Assembly (NCBI GenBank): GCA_934481505.1
Contig: CAKSPP010000004.1
Coordinates: 1 to 21,448, forward strand
Reading direction: 5' to 3'
Source: an uncultured Eubacteriales bacterium
GTDB taxonomy: Bacteria > Bacillota > Clostridia > Oscillospirales > UBA644
DNA: 21,448 bases
The notes under the pieces are model-generated. The model did no database searches and was not told where the DNA came from. It saw nothing but the letters and a program-made list of their open reading frames with translations. Below, piece after piece: positions 8,267-16,015 of this stretch; the stretch's first letter is position 1, and every line of letters starts with the position of its first letter. Both the position numbers and the translations under genes were made by a program.

Positions 8267-8734
8267 ATGAATATCAACAAGATAATCCTTATGGGCAGAC
8301 TTACGGCAGACCCCGAACTTCAGATGTCCGCATCAAATGTTCCCGTTCTCCGTTTTACAGTCGCTGTAAACCGCAGAGTTACAAACGCCCAGAGAGACGA
8401 CGGAAGACCGACCGCAGACTTTATCGACTGCGTCGCTTTCTACAAGACCGCGGAATTCGTTTCCAAATACTTCAAGAAAGGCTCCGTCATCATCGTTTTC
8501 GGAAGTCTTCAAATCAACACATGGAAAGACAAGGACGGCAAAAACCAGCGTTCTCCCCGTGTTGTTGTTGACGAAGTTATGTTCGGCGAAAGCAAAAACG
8601 CTTCTTCGGCATCCGCTGCCGCAAAAGCACCTGCCGCCGCAGCTCCCGAAAAGGATCAGGAAGCTTATTCGAATATCCCGGAGAACGATTTCTTCGCAGA
8701 TATCAGAGATATTGAAGAAGATCTCCCGTTCTGA
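8267..8734 (+). CDS. ssb: single-stranded DNA-binding protein
   Basis: A 155-residue SSB that coats single-stranded DNA during replication, repair and recombination. The OB-fold covers about residues 1-108 (MNINKIILMGRLTADPEL at the start, FIDCVAFYKTAEFVSKYFKKG in the middle). An Ala/Pro-rich linker follows, then the acidic protein-interaction tip DIEEDLPF at the C-terminus, which recruits repair partners. GGGAG precedes the ATG. It lies between rpsF (35-base gap) and rpsR (38-base gap). Confidence 0.98.
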   Translation: MNINKIILMGRLTADPELQMSASNVPVLRFTVAVNRRVTNAQRDDGRPTADFIDCVAFYKTAEFVSKYFKKGSVIIVFGSLQINTWKDKDGKNQRSPRVVVDEVMFGESKNASSASAAAKAPAAAAPEKDQEAYSNIPENDFFADIRDIEEDLPF

Positions 8735-8772
8735 TCTTTGCGAAATGAATTTACGAAAGGAGCAAAACTGAA

Positions 8773-9009
8773 ATGGAAAGAGAAAACAACTTCAAAAGAA
8801 GACCCAAGAAGAGAGTTTGCCAGTTCTGTGCTGACAAAGCCACTTCGATAGATTATAAAGACGTTGCAAAACTCAGAAAGTATGTCAGCGAAAGAGGAAA
8901 GATTCTTCCCCGCCGCGTAACCTGCACCTGTGCTATGCACCAGAGAGAACTTACCGAAGCTATAAAGAGAGCAAGACAGATAGCTCTGCTTCCCTACTCT
9001 GCTGACTAA
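8773..9009 (+). CDS. rpsR: 30S ribosomal protein S18
   Basis: A 78-residue S18. It is the cysteine-containing, probably zinc-binding form: CQFC near the N-terminus and CAMH in RVTCTCAMHQRELT. SIDYKDVAKLRKYVSERGKILPRR is the conserved core. AAAGGAG precedes the ATG. It partners with S6 from the same operon, and a terminator follows 16 bases after the stop. Confidence 0.98.
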   Translation: MERENNFKRRPKKRVCQFCADKATSIDYKDVAKLRKYVSERGKILPRRVTCTCAMHQRELTEAIKRARQIALLPYSAD

Positions 9010-9025
9010 TTTAACCAAAAAACGA

Positions 9026-9054
9026 GGGAAGCCGACGGCTTCCCTTATTTTTTT
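9026..9054 (+). terminator. rho-independent terminator after rpsR
   Basis: GGGAAGCC (9026-9033) pairs with GGCTTCCC (9037-9044) around GAC, followed by TTATTTTTTT. Its T-run ends 12 bases before the ispF ATG. Confidence 0.9.
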
Positions 9055-9066
9055 ACGGAGGATAAA

Positions 9067-9540
9067 ATGAGAACAGGCATAGGCTATGACGTTCACCGAT
9101 TTGAAAAAGGCAGAAAGCTTATTTTGGGCGGAGTTGAAATTCCGCACGAAAAAGGGCTTCTCGGCCATTCCGACGCCGACGTGCTTTTGCACGCCGTGAC
9201 CGACGCTCTTCTGGGGGCAGCAGGTCTCGGAGATATCGGCACGCATTTTCCCGACAGCGACCCGAAATATAAGGGAGCGGACAGCCTCCTGCTTCTCACC
9301 GAAGCCGTCCGCCTGCTTTCCGAAAAAGGGTTTAAGGCGGTCAATATCGACTGCACGGTAATCACCGAAGAGCCGAAAATTTCTCCGTATAAAGAAAAAA
9401 TGAGGGAGAACATCGCGAAAGCCTGCAATCTTCCGACCGACGCCGTAAATGTCAAGGGAAAAACCGAAGAGGGGCTTGGATTTACGGGCGAAAAACTCGG
9501 AATAAAGGCCCTTGCGACCTGCCTTATAACCGAAAAATAA
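9067..9540 (+). CDS. ispF: 2-C-methyl-D-erythritol 2,4-cyclodiphosphate synthase
   Basis: A 157-residue enzyme of the MEP isoprenoid pathway that makes MEcPP from CDP-ME 2-phosphate. Metal ligands D8 and H10 (GYDVHRF) and H42 (LLHAVTDALLG) are present, with HSDADV, DIGTHFPDSDP and the C-terminal KTEEGLGFTG signature. GGAGG at about 9057-9061 lies directly after the rpsR terminator, so ispF depends on readthrough or on a promoter inside rpsR; none was obvious. No other MEP gene is in the window. Confidence 0.97.
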   Translation: MRTGIGYDVHRFEKGRKLILGGVEIPHEKGLLGHSDADVLLHAVTDALLGAAGLGDIGTHFPDSDPKYKGADSLLLLTEAVRLLSEKGFKAVNIDCTVITEEPKISPYKEKMRENIAKACNLPTDAVNVKGKTEEGLGFTGEKLGIKALATCLITEK

Positions 9541-9549
9541 TCGAATATT

Positions 9550-9583
9550 AAAAAATGTCCGCAAGCTTGCGGATATTTTTTTT
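9550..9583 (+). terminator. rho-independent terminator after ispF
   Basis: TCCGCA (9558-9563) and TGCGGA (9568-9573) pair around AGCT, with A-T and G-T pairs extending the stem outward, followed by an 8-T run. An A-run on the left side could make it work in both directions. Confidence 0.88.
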
Positions 9584-9592
9584 GCAAACCTC

Positions 9593-9621
9593 TTGACAAA
9601 CCGTCCGATATCGTGTATTAT
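9593..9621 (+). promoter_or_regulatory. promoter of the GntR-ABC operon
   Basis: TTGACA (9593-9598), 17-base spacer, TATTAT (9616-9621), giving a start near 9628 and a leader of about 35 bases before the GTG at 9662. Confidence 0.8.
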
Positions 9622-9632
9622 TACAGTAACAC
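9613..9632 (+). promoter_or_regulatory. candidate GntR (YtrA-type) autoregulatory operator
   Basis: Half-sites GTGT (9613-9616) and ACAC (9629-9632) bracket a 20-base stretch that also contains the palindrome TTAC-A-GTAA (9621-9629). It overlaps the -10 and start point, where a repressor would block initiation. The regulator gene is immediately downstream. Binding is inferred. Confidence 0.5.
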
Positions 9633-9661
9633 AGAAGATATACAAAGGAGGAAACACTACC

Positions 9662-10021
9662 GTGAATTGGAACATGGATAAAGACCGCCCGATCTGCCCG
9701 CAGCTCTGCGAGCTTGTCTGCGTCGGAATATCAAGCGGCGAATTTCCGCCCGGCTCCCGGCTCATGTCGGTAAGAGAGCTGGCGGTAGTCGCGGGAGTAA
9801 ACCCGAATACCGTTCAGAAATCCTTTACGGAACTTGAACGCATAGGGCTTATTTATTCGGTCAGAGGAACAGGCTGGTTTGTCGGAGAAAACACCGAGCT
9901 TGCGAAAGCAACCGTTGGGGGAATGGCGAAAAACAAGACTTCCGACTATATTGCCGAGATGAAAAAACTCGGAATGACCGCCGATGAAATTTATAATTAT
10001 ATAAAGGAGTACAATGTATGA
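9662..10021 (+). CDS. YtrA-type GntR transcriptional regulator
   Basis: A 119-residue short GntR protein. The winged helix-turn-helix covers about residues 10-80 (CVGISSGEFPPGSRLMSVRELA, VNPNTVQKSFTELERIGLIY, GTGWFV). A short C-terminal dimer region follows (MKKLGMTADEIYNYIKEY) instead of a metabolite-binding domain. The start is GTG 9662 because AAAGGAGG ends 10 bases upstream; ATG 9674 is too far from it. Its stop overlaps the ABC gene start by four bases (ATGA). YtrA-type regulators typically repress their own ABC operon and respond to cell-envelope stress in Bacillus; the signal here is unknown. Confidence 0.93.
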   Translation: MNWNMDKDRPICPQLCELVCVGISSGEFPPGSRLMSVRELAVVAGVNPNTVQKSFTELERIGLIYSVRGTGWFVGENTELAKATVGGMAKNKTSDYIAEMKKLGMTADEIYNYIKEYNV

Positions 10022-10716
10022 GTAGATTGCTCGTATGCGAAAACCTTTCGAAGAATTACGGCAGCAAGCCTGCTTTGAAAAACATAAATCTCGAAATTCA
10101 GAGCGGAAGAATAGTCGGACTTTTGGGACCGAACGGCTCGGGAAAAACCACTCTTATAAAAATCGCGAACGGACTTTTAACGCCGACATCGGGAAAACTT
10201 CTGATAAACGGAATGGCTCCGGGCGTCGAAACAAAGAAGATAGTTGCATATCTTCCGGACGAAAGCTTCTTAAACAGCTGGATGACGGTCGATCAGATAG
10301 TCAAGATGTTTTCCGACTTCTATTCCGATTTCAGAACCGAGCTTGCGTATAAAATGCTCGAAAATCTCGGAATTGAGCCGACCGCGAAACTCAAAACTCT
10401 TTCAAAAGGAAACAAAGAAAAGGTCTGCCTTATTCTCGTAATGAGCAGAAACGCCCTTCTCTATATCCTCGACGAGCCTATTGCGGGCGTCGACCCCGCA
10501 ACCAGAGACTATGTAATAAGAACTATAATAAACAACTATAATCCGGAAGCGTCGGTCGTCATTTCGACCCACCTTATTTCGGATATAGAACAGGTTCTCG
10601 ACGACGTTATCTTCATTCAGAACGGCGAAATAACGCTCACGAAGACCGTCGACGAAATCAGAGAAGAAAGCGGCAAGAGCGTCGACGAAATGTTCAGGGA
10701 GGTATTCAAATGGTAG
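10018..10716 (+). CDS. ABC transporter ATP-binding protein
   Basis: A 232-residue nucleotide-binding subunit. Walker A GPNGSGKT (37-44), an LSKGN signature in place of LSGGQ (128-132), Walker B/D-loop LYILDEPIAGVD (148-159) and switch His185 (STH). The Q-loop position reads YLPDE, with Asp where many ABC ATPases have Gln. It overlaps its regulator by 4 bases and the permease by 7, so they are co-translated. It resembles YtrB-type ATPases working with ABC-2 permeases. Substrate unknown. Confidence 0.93.
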   Translation: MSRLLVCENLSKNYGSKPALKNINLEIQSGRIVGLLGPNGSGKTTLIKIANGLLTPTSGKLLINGMAPGVETKKIVAYLPDESFLNSWMTVDQIVKMFSDFYSDFRTELAYKMLENLGIEPTAKLKTLSKGNKEKVCLILVMSRNALLYILDEPIAGVDPATRDYVIRTIINNYNPEASVVISTHLISDIEQVLDDVIFIQNGEITLTKTVDEIREESGKSVDEMFREVFKW

Positions 10717-11519
10717 GAAAACTGATGAAATACGAAATTCAGTCGTATTTCCGCAAACTGTTCCCCTTTCAGATGGGAATAATCGGCATAGGAATCGTTA
10801 TCCGTATAATCCAGTTTTTCGAAGCCGATACCGAAGCTTATGACTTGGCACTTTCCTCGTCGATATTCTTGTATGTTATAGCTTGTATTTTCCTTTACTT
10901 TATGACCCTTTGCCTTGTAATATTAAGGTTTTATCAAAATATGTTCAAGCGTGAGGGATATCTTTCCTTTACCCTGCCGGTAACGGTAAATCAGCATATT
11001 TTCGCGAAACTTTTGGTCGCGGCAGGCACTTTTATCGCGACAGCGGCGGCAACCGTTATTTCAATGGTTATCGCAATGGCGGGCGAAGTTCTTGTCGAAG
11101 TCGGCAAAGCGGGAAACTATATTCTCAAAAAGATAATAGAATTCACGCAGGGCAATTTCGCACTTTACGCCATTGAAATTTTCGTCGCACTTTTCGTTGC
11201 TCTTTTCGCATCGATTCTCCTTTTCTACGCCTGCATGGCTCTCGGTCAGTTGTCGAAAAAGAACCGCGGACTTCTTTCGGTCGGAATTTTCTTCGGATAT
11301 TACATTGTCTGCCAGATAATTTCAACCGTTATAACCTCGGTAATCTCGATGGCTGCCATTGCCGGAAAACTCGACTGGCTCGGAGAATTTATCGCAAAAA
11401 ACCTGTATACATCAATACATATTGCAATTTGCCTCTATATCATTTTCACGGTGATTATGGGAATCGTTTATTTCATTATAACAAAACTCATAATCCAGAA
11501 AAAACTCAATCTTGAATAA
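10710..11519 (+). CDS. ABC-2 type membrane permease
   Basis: A 269-residue integral membrane protein with about six hydrophobic segments (near residues 22-35, 50-72, 105-128, 152-178, 190-220 and 240-262). It begins MVGKLMKYEIQSYFRKLFPF, as permeases of this ABC-2 group do, and has REGYLSFTLPVTVNQHIFAKLL after the second segment. The gene overlaps the ATPase gene by seven bases. It is probably the channel partner of the preceding ATPase. Substrate cannot be predicted. Confidence 0.88.
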   Translation: MVGKLMKYEIQSYFRKLFPFQMGIIGIGIVIRIIQFFEADTEAYDLALSSSIFLYVIACIFLYFMTLCLVILRFYQNMFKREGYLSFTLPVTVNQHIFAKLLVAAGTFIATAAATVISMVIAMAGEVLVEVGKAGNYILKKIIEFTQGNFALYAIEIFVALFVALFASILLFYACMALGQLSKKNRGLLSVGIFFGYYIVCQIISTVITSVISMAAIAGKLDWLGEFIAKNLYTSIHIAICLYIIFTVIMGIVYFIITKLIIQKKLNLE

Positions 11520-11532
11520 GGGAGGAAGCAAA

Positions 11533-12441
11533 ATGAAAAAATTCATAAGAACCGCAATTCTCGTTTTTGCACTCACCGTGCTTTGCTTTTCCCTTTCCGG
11601 CTGTCATGCCCTCGACACTGCAAGAAACGCACAGGCTTTCTTAAACGATGACGGCACGATTTTATATGATGGGAAAATATACAAACCATTGCCCGCCGGC
11701 TCCGAATATGCAGAACTGACCTACTCCCTTATTTCTTCTTATATTGAAAATAATACGGTCTACATAACCGAAAAAGACGTTCCCGTTCTTCTTTCGGGCA
11801 TTGTCGGAGTTTCAGCATATACCGACAAAGACAAAAAAATCATTTGTGCAAATTATGTTTTATATGACTCTTCCGACAGCCGCAATTACTGCCGCGAAGA
11901 CATCTACGATAATTTTGTCGAAGAGATAAAAAATCCTAATTATACGAAGTATTCGATGCAGCTTGAAACTTCTTTTCTGGCACTTATATATGACGGTGAA
12001 ATCGACATTCCCGAAAGTATAGACCTCAAAGACTATGAGATCGCGGCGATAAAAGAAATTATCGCACTCGGCGATACCGTTAAAGACCCATATTCCATAA
12101 ATACCTACGAAGACACTTACGCCGATATATACCGCAGCACGGAAGACGGTCTTATATCCGAAAACTATTGCACCATCAGCCGCAATGACGATTTATACTA
12201 TATAACCGTTTACGAACCAGAACCCGGAACCGCTGACGAAGACGGATTTTACGATCAGTCGATGACGGTTTATAAAGTTCCGACAAGCGGAGAAGCGGCG
12301 GCAAAAATCCAAAATCTTCTCGACAAGAAACAGCAGGTTGACGAAAAAAATAGCAGAACTGCTCGGCGGCTCGGATTTTCTCGACGATCTCTACGACCCG
12401 AATTCTTTCGGATTCAGCGAATAAAATGTTCAGAGAAATGA
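11533..12441 (+). CDS. lipoprotein of the GntR-ABC operon, C-terminus frameshifted
   Basis: The start is ATG 11533, preceded by GGGAGGAAG 14 bases after the permease stop. The signal peptide ends in lipobox LSGC (MKKFIRTAILVFALTVLCFSLSGC), so it is anchored outside the membrane. The body is acidic and Tyr-rich with no family I recognise. As read, the last residues become a basic SRTARRLGFSRRSLRP tail. One A fewer in the run of seven A's at 12344-12350 gives IAELLGGSDFLDDLYDPNSF and a TAA at 12422-12424, far more like the rest of the protein (296 residues). The A7 frame is therefore probably a +1 mutation or sequencing error. The permease-lipoprotein pairing suggests an accessory or sensing role. 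Confidence 0.8.
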   Translation: MKKFIRTAILVFALTVLCFSLSGCHALDTARNAQAFLNDDGTILYDGKIYKPLPAGSEYAELTYSLISSYIENNTVYITEKDVPVLLSGIVGVSAYTDKDKKIICANYVLYDSSDSRNYCREDIYDNFVEEIKNPNYTKYSMQLETSFLALIYDGEIDIPESIDLKDYEIAAIKEIIALGDTVKDPYSINTYEDTYADIYRSTEDGLISENYCTISRNDDLYYITVYEPEPGTADEDGFYDQSMTVYKVPTSGEAAAKIQNLLDKKQQVDEKNSRTARRLGFSRRSLRPEFFRIQRIKCSEK

Positions 12442-12896
12442 GAAGAAAAAAGCAGCAATTATCACACGAAGAATGTGTAATGCTGCTTAAAACCTAAAAA
12501 CGCGGAGTGCTTTCTCTTCTCGGAGACGAAGGCTATCCCTACGGTATTCCCCTCGATTTTTACTACGAAGACGGAAAAATCTATTTCCACGGAGCAAAAG
12601 AGGGACACAAAGTTTCGGCTGTTGAAAAGTGCGACAAGGCTTCTTTCTGCATTTTCACCGTCGAACCGCCGAAAGACGGAGGCTGGATAAACACCGTAAA
12701 AAGCGTTATCGCTTTCGGCAGAATCCGCAAAGTCGAAAACCCCGACAAAACCATTGAAATCTGCCGTAAATTAAGCAAGAAGTTTACCGATGACAGCGAT
12801 TATACCGAAAAGGAAATCGCCGGCGGCAAAGACAGGGTTTTGTGCCTTGAACTTGTCTGCGAGCATATCACCGGAAAGCACGCCGAAGAGAGATAA
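12426..12896 (+). pseudogene. NimA/pyridoxamine-5'-phosphate-oxidase-like flavoprotein with in-frame TAA
   Basis: Reading from ATG 12426 gives MFREMRRKKQQLSHEECVMLLKT, a TAA at 12495-12497, then KRGVLSLLGDEGYPYGIPLDFYY continuing in the same frame to a natural TAA at 12896. The two parts together make a complete family member of about 155 residues: split-barrel FMN-binding protein with DEGYPYGIP, FHGAKEGHKVSAVEKCDKASF and SVIAFGRIRKVE. Glu, Gly or Lys is usual where the stop stands. A restart at GTG 12507 has no ribosome site and would lack the first helix. The start lies one base after the corrected stop of the lipoprotein gene, without a clear ribosome site, suggesting coupling. Likely inactive unless the stop is an error. 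Confidence 0.85.
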
Positions 12897-12911
12897 TTTT
12901 CAAAACAAAAT

Positions 12912-12952
12912 GAGCGGAAAACAAGATTTGTTTTCCGCTCTATTTTTATTTC
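12912..12952 (+). terminator. bidirectional terminator between convergent operons
   Basis: A perfect 13-base-pair stem (GAGCGGAAAACAA, 12912-12924, with TTGTTTTCCGCTC, 12928-12940) has a 3-base loop. A T-rich tract follows on the plus side, and TTTTGTTTTG follows on the minus side. It ends both the GntR-ABC operon and the leftward DUF1667 operon. Confidence 0.92.
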
Positions 12953-13305
12953 TTAATTTTCGCGACCGTTTTCGTGCTCACAAGGTTTACGCCCGTGCCG
13001 GCAATATCTTTGACCAGAATTTCACCCGTTTCGACGGGAGCTTCGGTTCTCACGGTCTTTATAACCTGCATAACCTTGAAAATATCGGTTTTCTTTATTT
13101 CGCCGTCGGTTTTTACGGGCAGCCGCGGGTGCATAGCCCCCGAAATATGAACGGTTGAAGTCACGGTTCTGTGGGGGTCGCAAAGTTCTCTTTTTCCGTA
13201 TTCTTCGCCTCTCGGACAGCTGTTTCCTGTTACGGCAAAGCCGTTTTCTTCGTCGACCGAAAGCCTGCACCCCTTGGGGCAGACAATGCAAACAAGTTCT
13301 TTCAT
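12946..13305 (-). CDS. DUF1667 iron-sulfur-type protein
   Basis: A 119-residue DUF1667 protein. Four cysteines are arranged CIVCPKGC...C (C6, C9, C13, C30), with a further C42, consistent with a metal or Fe-S site. The rest (HPRLPVKTDGEIKKTDIFKVMQVI) matches the family. ATG 13305 overlaps the TGA of the upstream flavoprotein gene by four bases. In Clostridia this family is regularly found with GlpA/GlpB-like flavoenzymes as here, and a role as an electron-transfer or assembly partner is inferred. No glpC-like gene is present. Confidence 0.9.
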   Translation of the reverse strand: MKELVCIVCPKGCRLSVDEENGFAVTGNSCPRGEEYGKRELCDPHRTVTSTVHISGAMHPRLPVKTDGEIKKTDIFKVMQVIKTVRTEAPVETGEILVKDIAGTGVNLVSTKTVAKIKK

Positions 13306-14558
13306 TTTATTTCCTCCGCCCCGATTTTTATGACATTGTTTCCCGCTTTTTTGAGAAGAACCTCGGGAAGCGATATTTTTTCCATTTCGCCGGGAGCCAT
13401 TCTTTCACGCGAAAACGCCGCTATCTCTTTTCCGAGAGAAGTGACGGTTATTCTGCTCTTTTTGAAAACGCGGTTTACCCTGAAAAACACGTCGGTTTTC
13501 TTTCCTGCGTTTGCCGTTCTTATCTTCTGCGGCACGGTATAGGAAATTCCGTCGCCGTTTTCGAGAGTGAAAACTCTGCCTTTTTCCGAAAAATTGTTTT
13601 TCACATATTCGGCGGCACCCTTTCCGGCTCTGATACTTTCTTCGGTAACGAAATCGACAAGGTCATGAACATGAACGACATTTCCGCAGGCGAAAATACC
13701 CTCGGCTTCCGTCTCCATATTTTCATAGACATACGCCCCGTTTGTCCGTCTGTCAACGGAAATTCCCGCAGACCGCGTAAGCTCGTTTTCGGGGATAAGA
13801 CCGACCGACAGCAAAACCGTATCGCATTCGGTATATGTTTCCGTCCCTTTTATCGGACGGCGATTTTCGTCGACTTCGGAAATGACGACGCCCTCAACCC
13901 TGTTTTTGCCTCTTATTTCGGTCACGGTATGCGACAGATAAAGCGGAATTCCGTAATCTTCGAGACATTGAACGATATTTCGGGTAAGCCCCCCGGAATA
14001 GGGCATAACTTCGACGCAGGCAAGCACTTTCGCTCCCTCAAGGGTCATTCTTCTCGCCATAATGAGCCCGATGTCGCCGCTGCCCAAAATCACGACTTTT
14101 TTGCCGCAAAGGTAGCCGTCGATATTCAGATATCTCTGTGCGGTTCCTGCGGTAAAAACGCCGGAAGGACGAGTTCCGGCAATGCCGATTGCTCCTCTTG
14201 TCCGCTCTCGGCAGCCCATCGCAAGGACTATCGACTTTGCCTCGGCGACGGTATAGCCCTGCGGACTTATATAGTGGACTTCTTTATCTTTTGTAATGTC
14301 GAGAACCATTGAATCGGTCGAAATTTCGACGCCCGACTCAACGGCTTTTTTTATAAATCTCCCGGCATATTCGGGGCCCGTGAGTTCTTCGCCGAAATAG
14401 TGAAGCCCGAAACCGTTATGGATACATTGATTGAGAATTCCTCCCGCCTCTCCGTCACGCTCTATTACAAGGACATTTTCAAGCCCCTCGTTTTTTGCCG
14501 AAACGGCGGCGGCAAGCCCTGCGGGGCCTCCCCCGACGACAATAAGATCGTAAATCAC
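13302..14558 (-). CDS. FAD/NAD(P)-dependent oxidoreductase (GlpB-like partner)
   Basis: A 418-residue flavoprotein. The FAD-binding motif VVGGGPAGLAAAV lies at about residues 6-18. A second nucleotide-binding motif, VVILGSGDIGLIMARR, lies in the middle, and the FAD-closing region is GIFACGNVVHVHDLVD. I chose GTG 14558 because it shares a GTGA overlap with the stop of the GlpA-like gene, has GGGGGCGG just upstream, and begins MIYDLIVVGGGPAG. A longer reading upstream adds only basic out-of-family residues. Cys in GGILNQCIHNGFG is conserved in this subgroup. It is the middle gene of the three-gene operon and probably passes electrons from the dehydrogenase to another carrier. Confidence 0.92.
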   Translation of the reverse strand: MIYDLIVVGGGPAGLAAAVSAKNEGLENVLVIERDGEAGGILNQCIHNGFGLHYFGEELTGPEYAGRFIKKAVESGVEISTDSMVLDITKDKEVHYISPQGYTVAEAKSIVLAMGCRERTRGAIGIAGTRPSGVFTAGTAQRYLNIDGYLCGKKVVILGSGDIGLIMARRMTLEGAKVLACVEVMPYSGGLTRNIVQCLEDYGIPLYLSHTVTEIRGKNRVEGVVISEVDENRRPIKGTETYTECDTVLLSVGLIPENELTRSAGISVDRRTNGAYVYENMETEAEGIFACGNVVHVHDLVDFVTEESIRAGKGAAEYVKNNFSEKGRVFTLENGDGISYTVPQKIRTANAGKKTDVFFRVNRVFKKSRITVTSLGKEIAAFSRERMAPGEMEKISLPEVLLKKAGNNVIKIGAEEIK

Positions 14559-15979
14559 AGATTTCCGCCCCCTTTCGCTAAAATATAACTGCCCTCTCCG
14601 TCTTTTAAGACGTCTTCTGTCTTTATTCCGAGTTCTTCGGCTATAATCGCCACAACTCTCGGCGAACAGAAACCGCCCTGACATCTGCCCATTCCCGCGT
14701 TTACTCTGCGTTTAACGCCGTCGACGCTCACGGGCGGAATTTCCGATTTGAAGCAGTCTCTTATCTCGCCCTCGGTGATTTTTTCACAGCGGCAGACGAT
14801 TTTTCCGTAAAGCGGATTTTCCTTTATTTTTTCGTTCTTTTCTTCGGCGGAAAGCTCCGAAAAACGAACAACTTTTCTTGTCGACGCGAATTTTTCCTTT
14901 TCGTAAAGCACAAGTCCGTTTTTACGCAGCTTTTTTATCGCATAAAGTGCGATTGCGGGAGCGGCGGAAAGCCCCGGAGAGCGGATTCCCGCGATATCGA
15001 GGAAATTTTCGGCTGCAAATTCGATTATAAAATCGTTTTTGTCGGTGTTCGCTCGCACCCCGGCAAAATTTCTTATCGAGCTTCTGAAATCGACCGACGG
15101 AACGCTTTTTTTCGCTCTTTCTTTAACCGAAAGAAGCCCGTCCGCGACCGTTGAAGTGTCGTCCTTTTCGGACGGCAGGGCGTCGGGTCCGACAAGCAAG
15201 TTTCCGTGAACGGTCGGAGTTACAAGCACGCCTTTTCCGTCCGCTTTCGGGCACTGAAAAACCGTATGAGAAACGGTCGAACCCGCACTTTTATCAAGAA
15301 GATAATATTCGCCCTTCGCGGGAGTCATCTTAAAGGTCGGAGCCGCGACGAACGAATGAATTTCGTCGGCGTGAGTTCCCGCACAGTTTATGATATATTT
15401 TGTTTTTATCTCGCCTTTGTTTGTCTTTACAATATAGCCGTCGGTTTCTTTTTCTATACCCGAGACTTCGGTGTTTCTTTCGAGTTTAACGCCGTTTTTG
15501 ACGGCGACTTCGGCAAGGGCAAGGGTATATTCCCACGGGTTTATTATCGCTCCCGTCGGAGCGTAAAGAGCTGAAATTGCGTCGGGAGACACATTGGGTT
15601 CTTTTTCGCGAAGTTCTTCTTTCGAGAGAATACGAACCCCCTCGACACCATTTTTCTCGGCGTTGTTTTTAAGGCGGAGAAGCGTTTTTTCGTCCTCTTC
15701 GTCAAACGCAAGAACCAAAGAGCCGTTGCGGATATAAGGAACCGAAAGCTCCGGGGCAAGAAATTCGGCAAGTTTGCTGCCCTCAACATTGAGTTTTGCC
15801 GCAAGAGTTCCGGGTTCGGGATCATAACCCGCGTGAATTATCGCACTGTTCGCACGGCTCGTCCCCATCGAAACGTCGTTTTCCTTTTCGGCGACAACAA
15901 TATCAAGGTCGTATCTCGAAAGATAGAAAGCGGTCGCCGCCCCTATAACACCGCAGCCGATTATTAAAATATCCGCCAT
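14555..15979 (-). CDS. GlpA-like FAD oxidoreductase with BFD-type [2Fe-2S] domain
   Basis: A 474-residue protein. The N-terminal DAO-type FAD domain begins DILIIGCGVIGAATAFYLSR, with TSRANSAIIHAGYD as in glycerol-3-phosphate dehydrogenases. A conserved RNFAGVRANTD segment and GIRSPGLSAAPAIA lie near residues 320-350. The C-terminal BFD-like domain has cysteines CRC and CQGGFC in the spacing that holds a [2Fe-2S] cluster. Likely reaction: oxidation of glycerol 3-phosphate or a similar alpha-hydroxy substrate. ATG 15979 follows AAAGGAGC. It heads the operon, with its own promoter at 16016-16044. No glpK or glpF is adjacent, so the substrate is uncertain. Confidence 0.93.
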   Translation of the reverse strand: MADILIIGCGVIGAATAFYLSRYDLDIVVAEKENDVSMGTSRANSAIIHAGYDPEPGTLAAKLNVEGSKLAEFLAPELSVPYIRNGSLVLAFDEEDEKTLLRLKNNAEKNGVEGVRILSKEELREKEPNVSPDAISALYAPTGAIINPWEYTLALAEVAVKNGVKLERNTEVSGIEKETDGYIVKTNKGEIKTKYIINCAGTHADEIHSFVAAPTFKMTPAKGEYYLLDKSAGSTVSHTVFQCPKADGKGVLVTPTVHGNLLVGPDALPSEKDDTSTVADGLLSVKERAKKSVPSVDFRSSIRNFAGVRANTDKNDFIIEFAAENFLDIAGIRSPGLSAAPAIALYAIKKLRKNGLVLYEKEKFASTRKVVRFSELSAEEKNEKIKENPLYGKIVCRCEKITEGEIRDCFKSEIPPVSVDGVKRRVNAGMGRCQGGFCSPRVVAIIAEELGIKTEDVLKDGEGSYILAKGGGNL

Positions 15980-16015
15980 GTTTTATGCTCCTTTTCGAAG
16001 AGTTTTATCGGTTTA

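Noticed and set aside
9593..9661. TTG 9593 as the start of the GntR gene
   Set aside because: That codon is part of the -35 box; GTG 9662 has a proper AAAGGAGG and gives the normal family length.
12495..12497. Stop-codon recoding or an alternative genetic code at the TAA in the flavoprotein gene
   Set aside because: TAA ends many intact genes in the window, and no other in-frame TAA interrupts a conserved protein.
13155..14312. 385-codon plus-strand open frame opposite the GlpB-like gene
   Set aside because: A shadow of a well-supported minus-strand flavoprotein; no start signal or family features.
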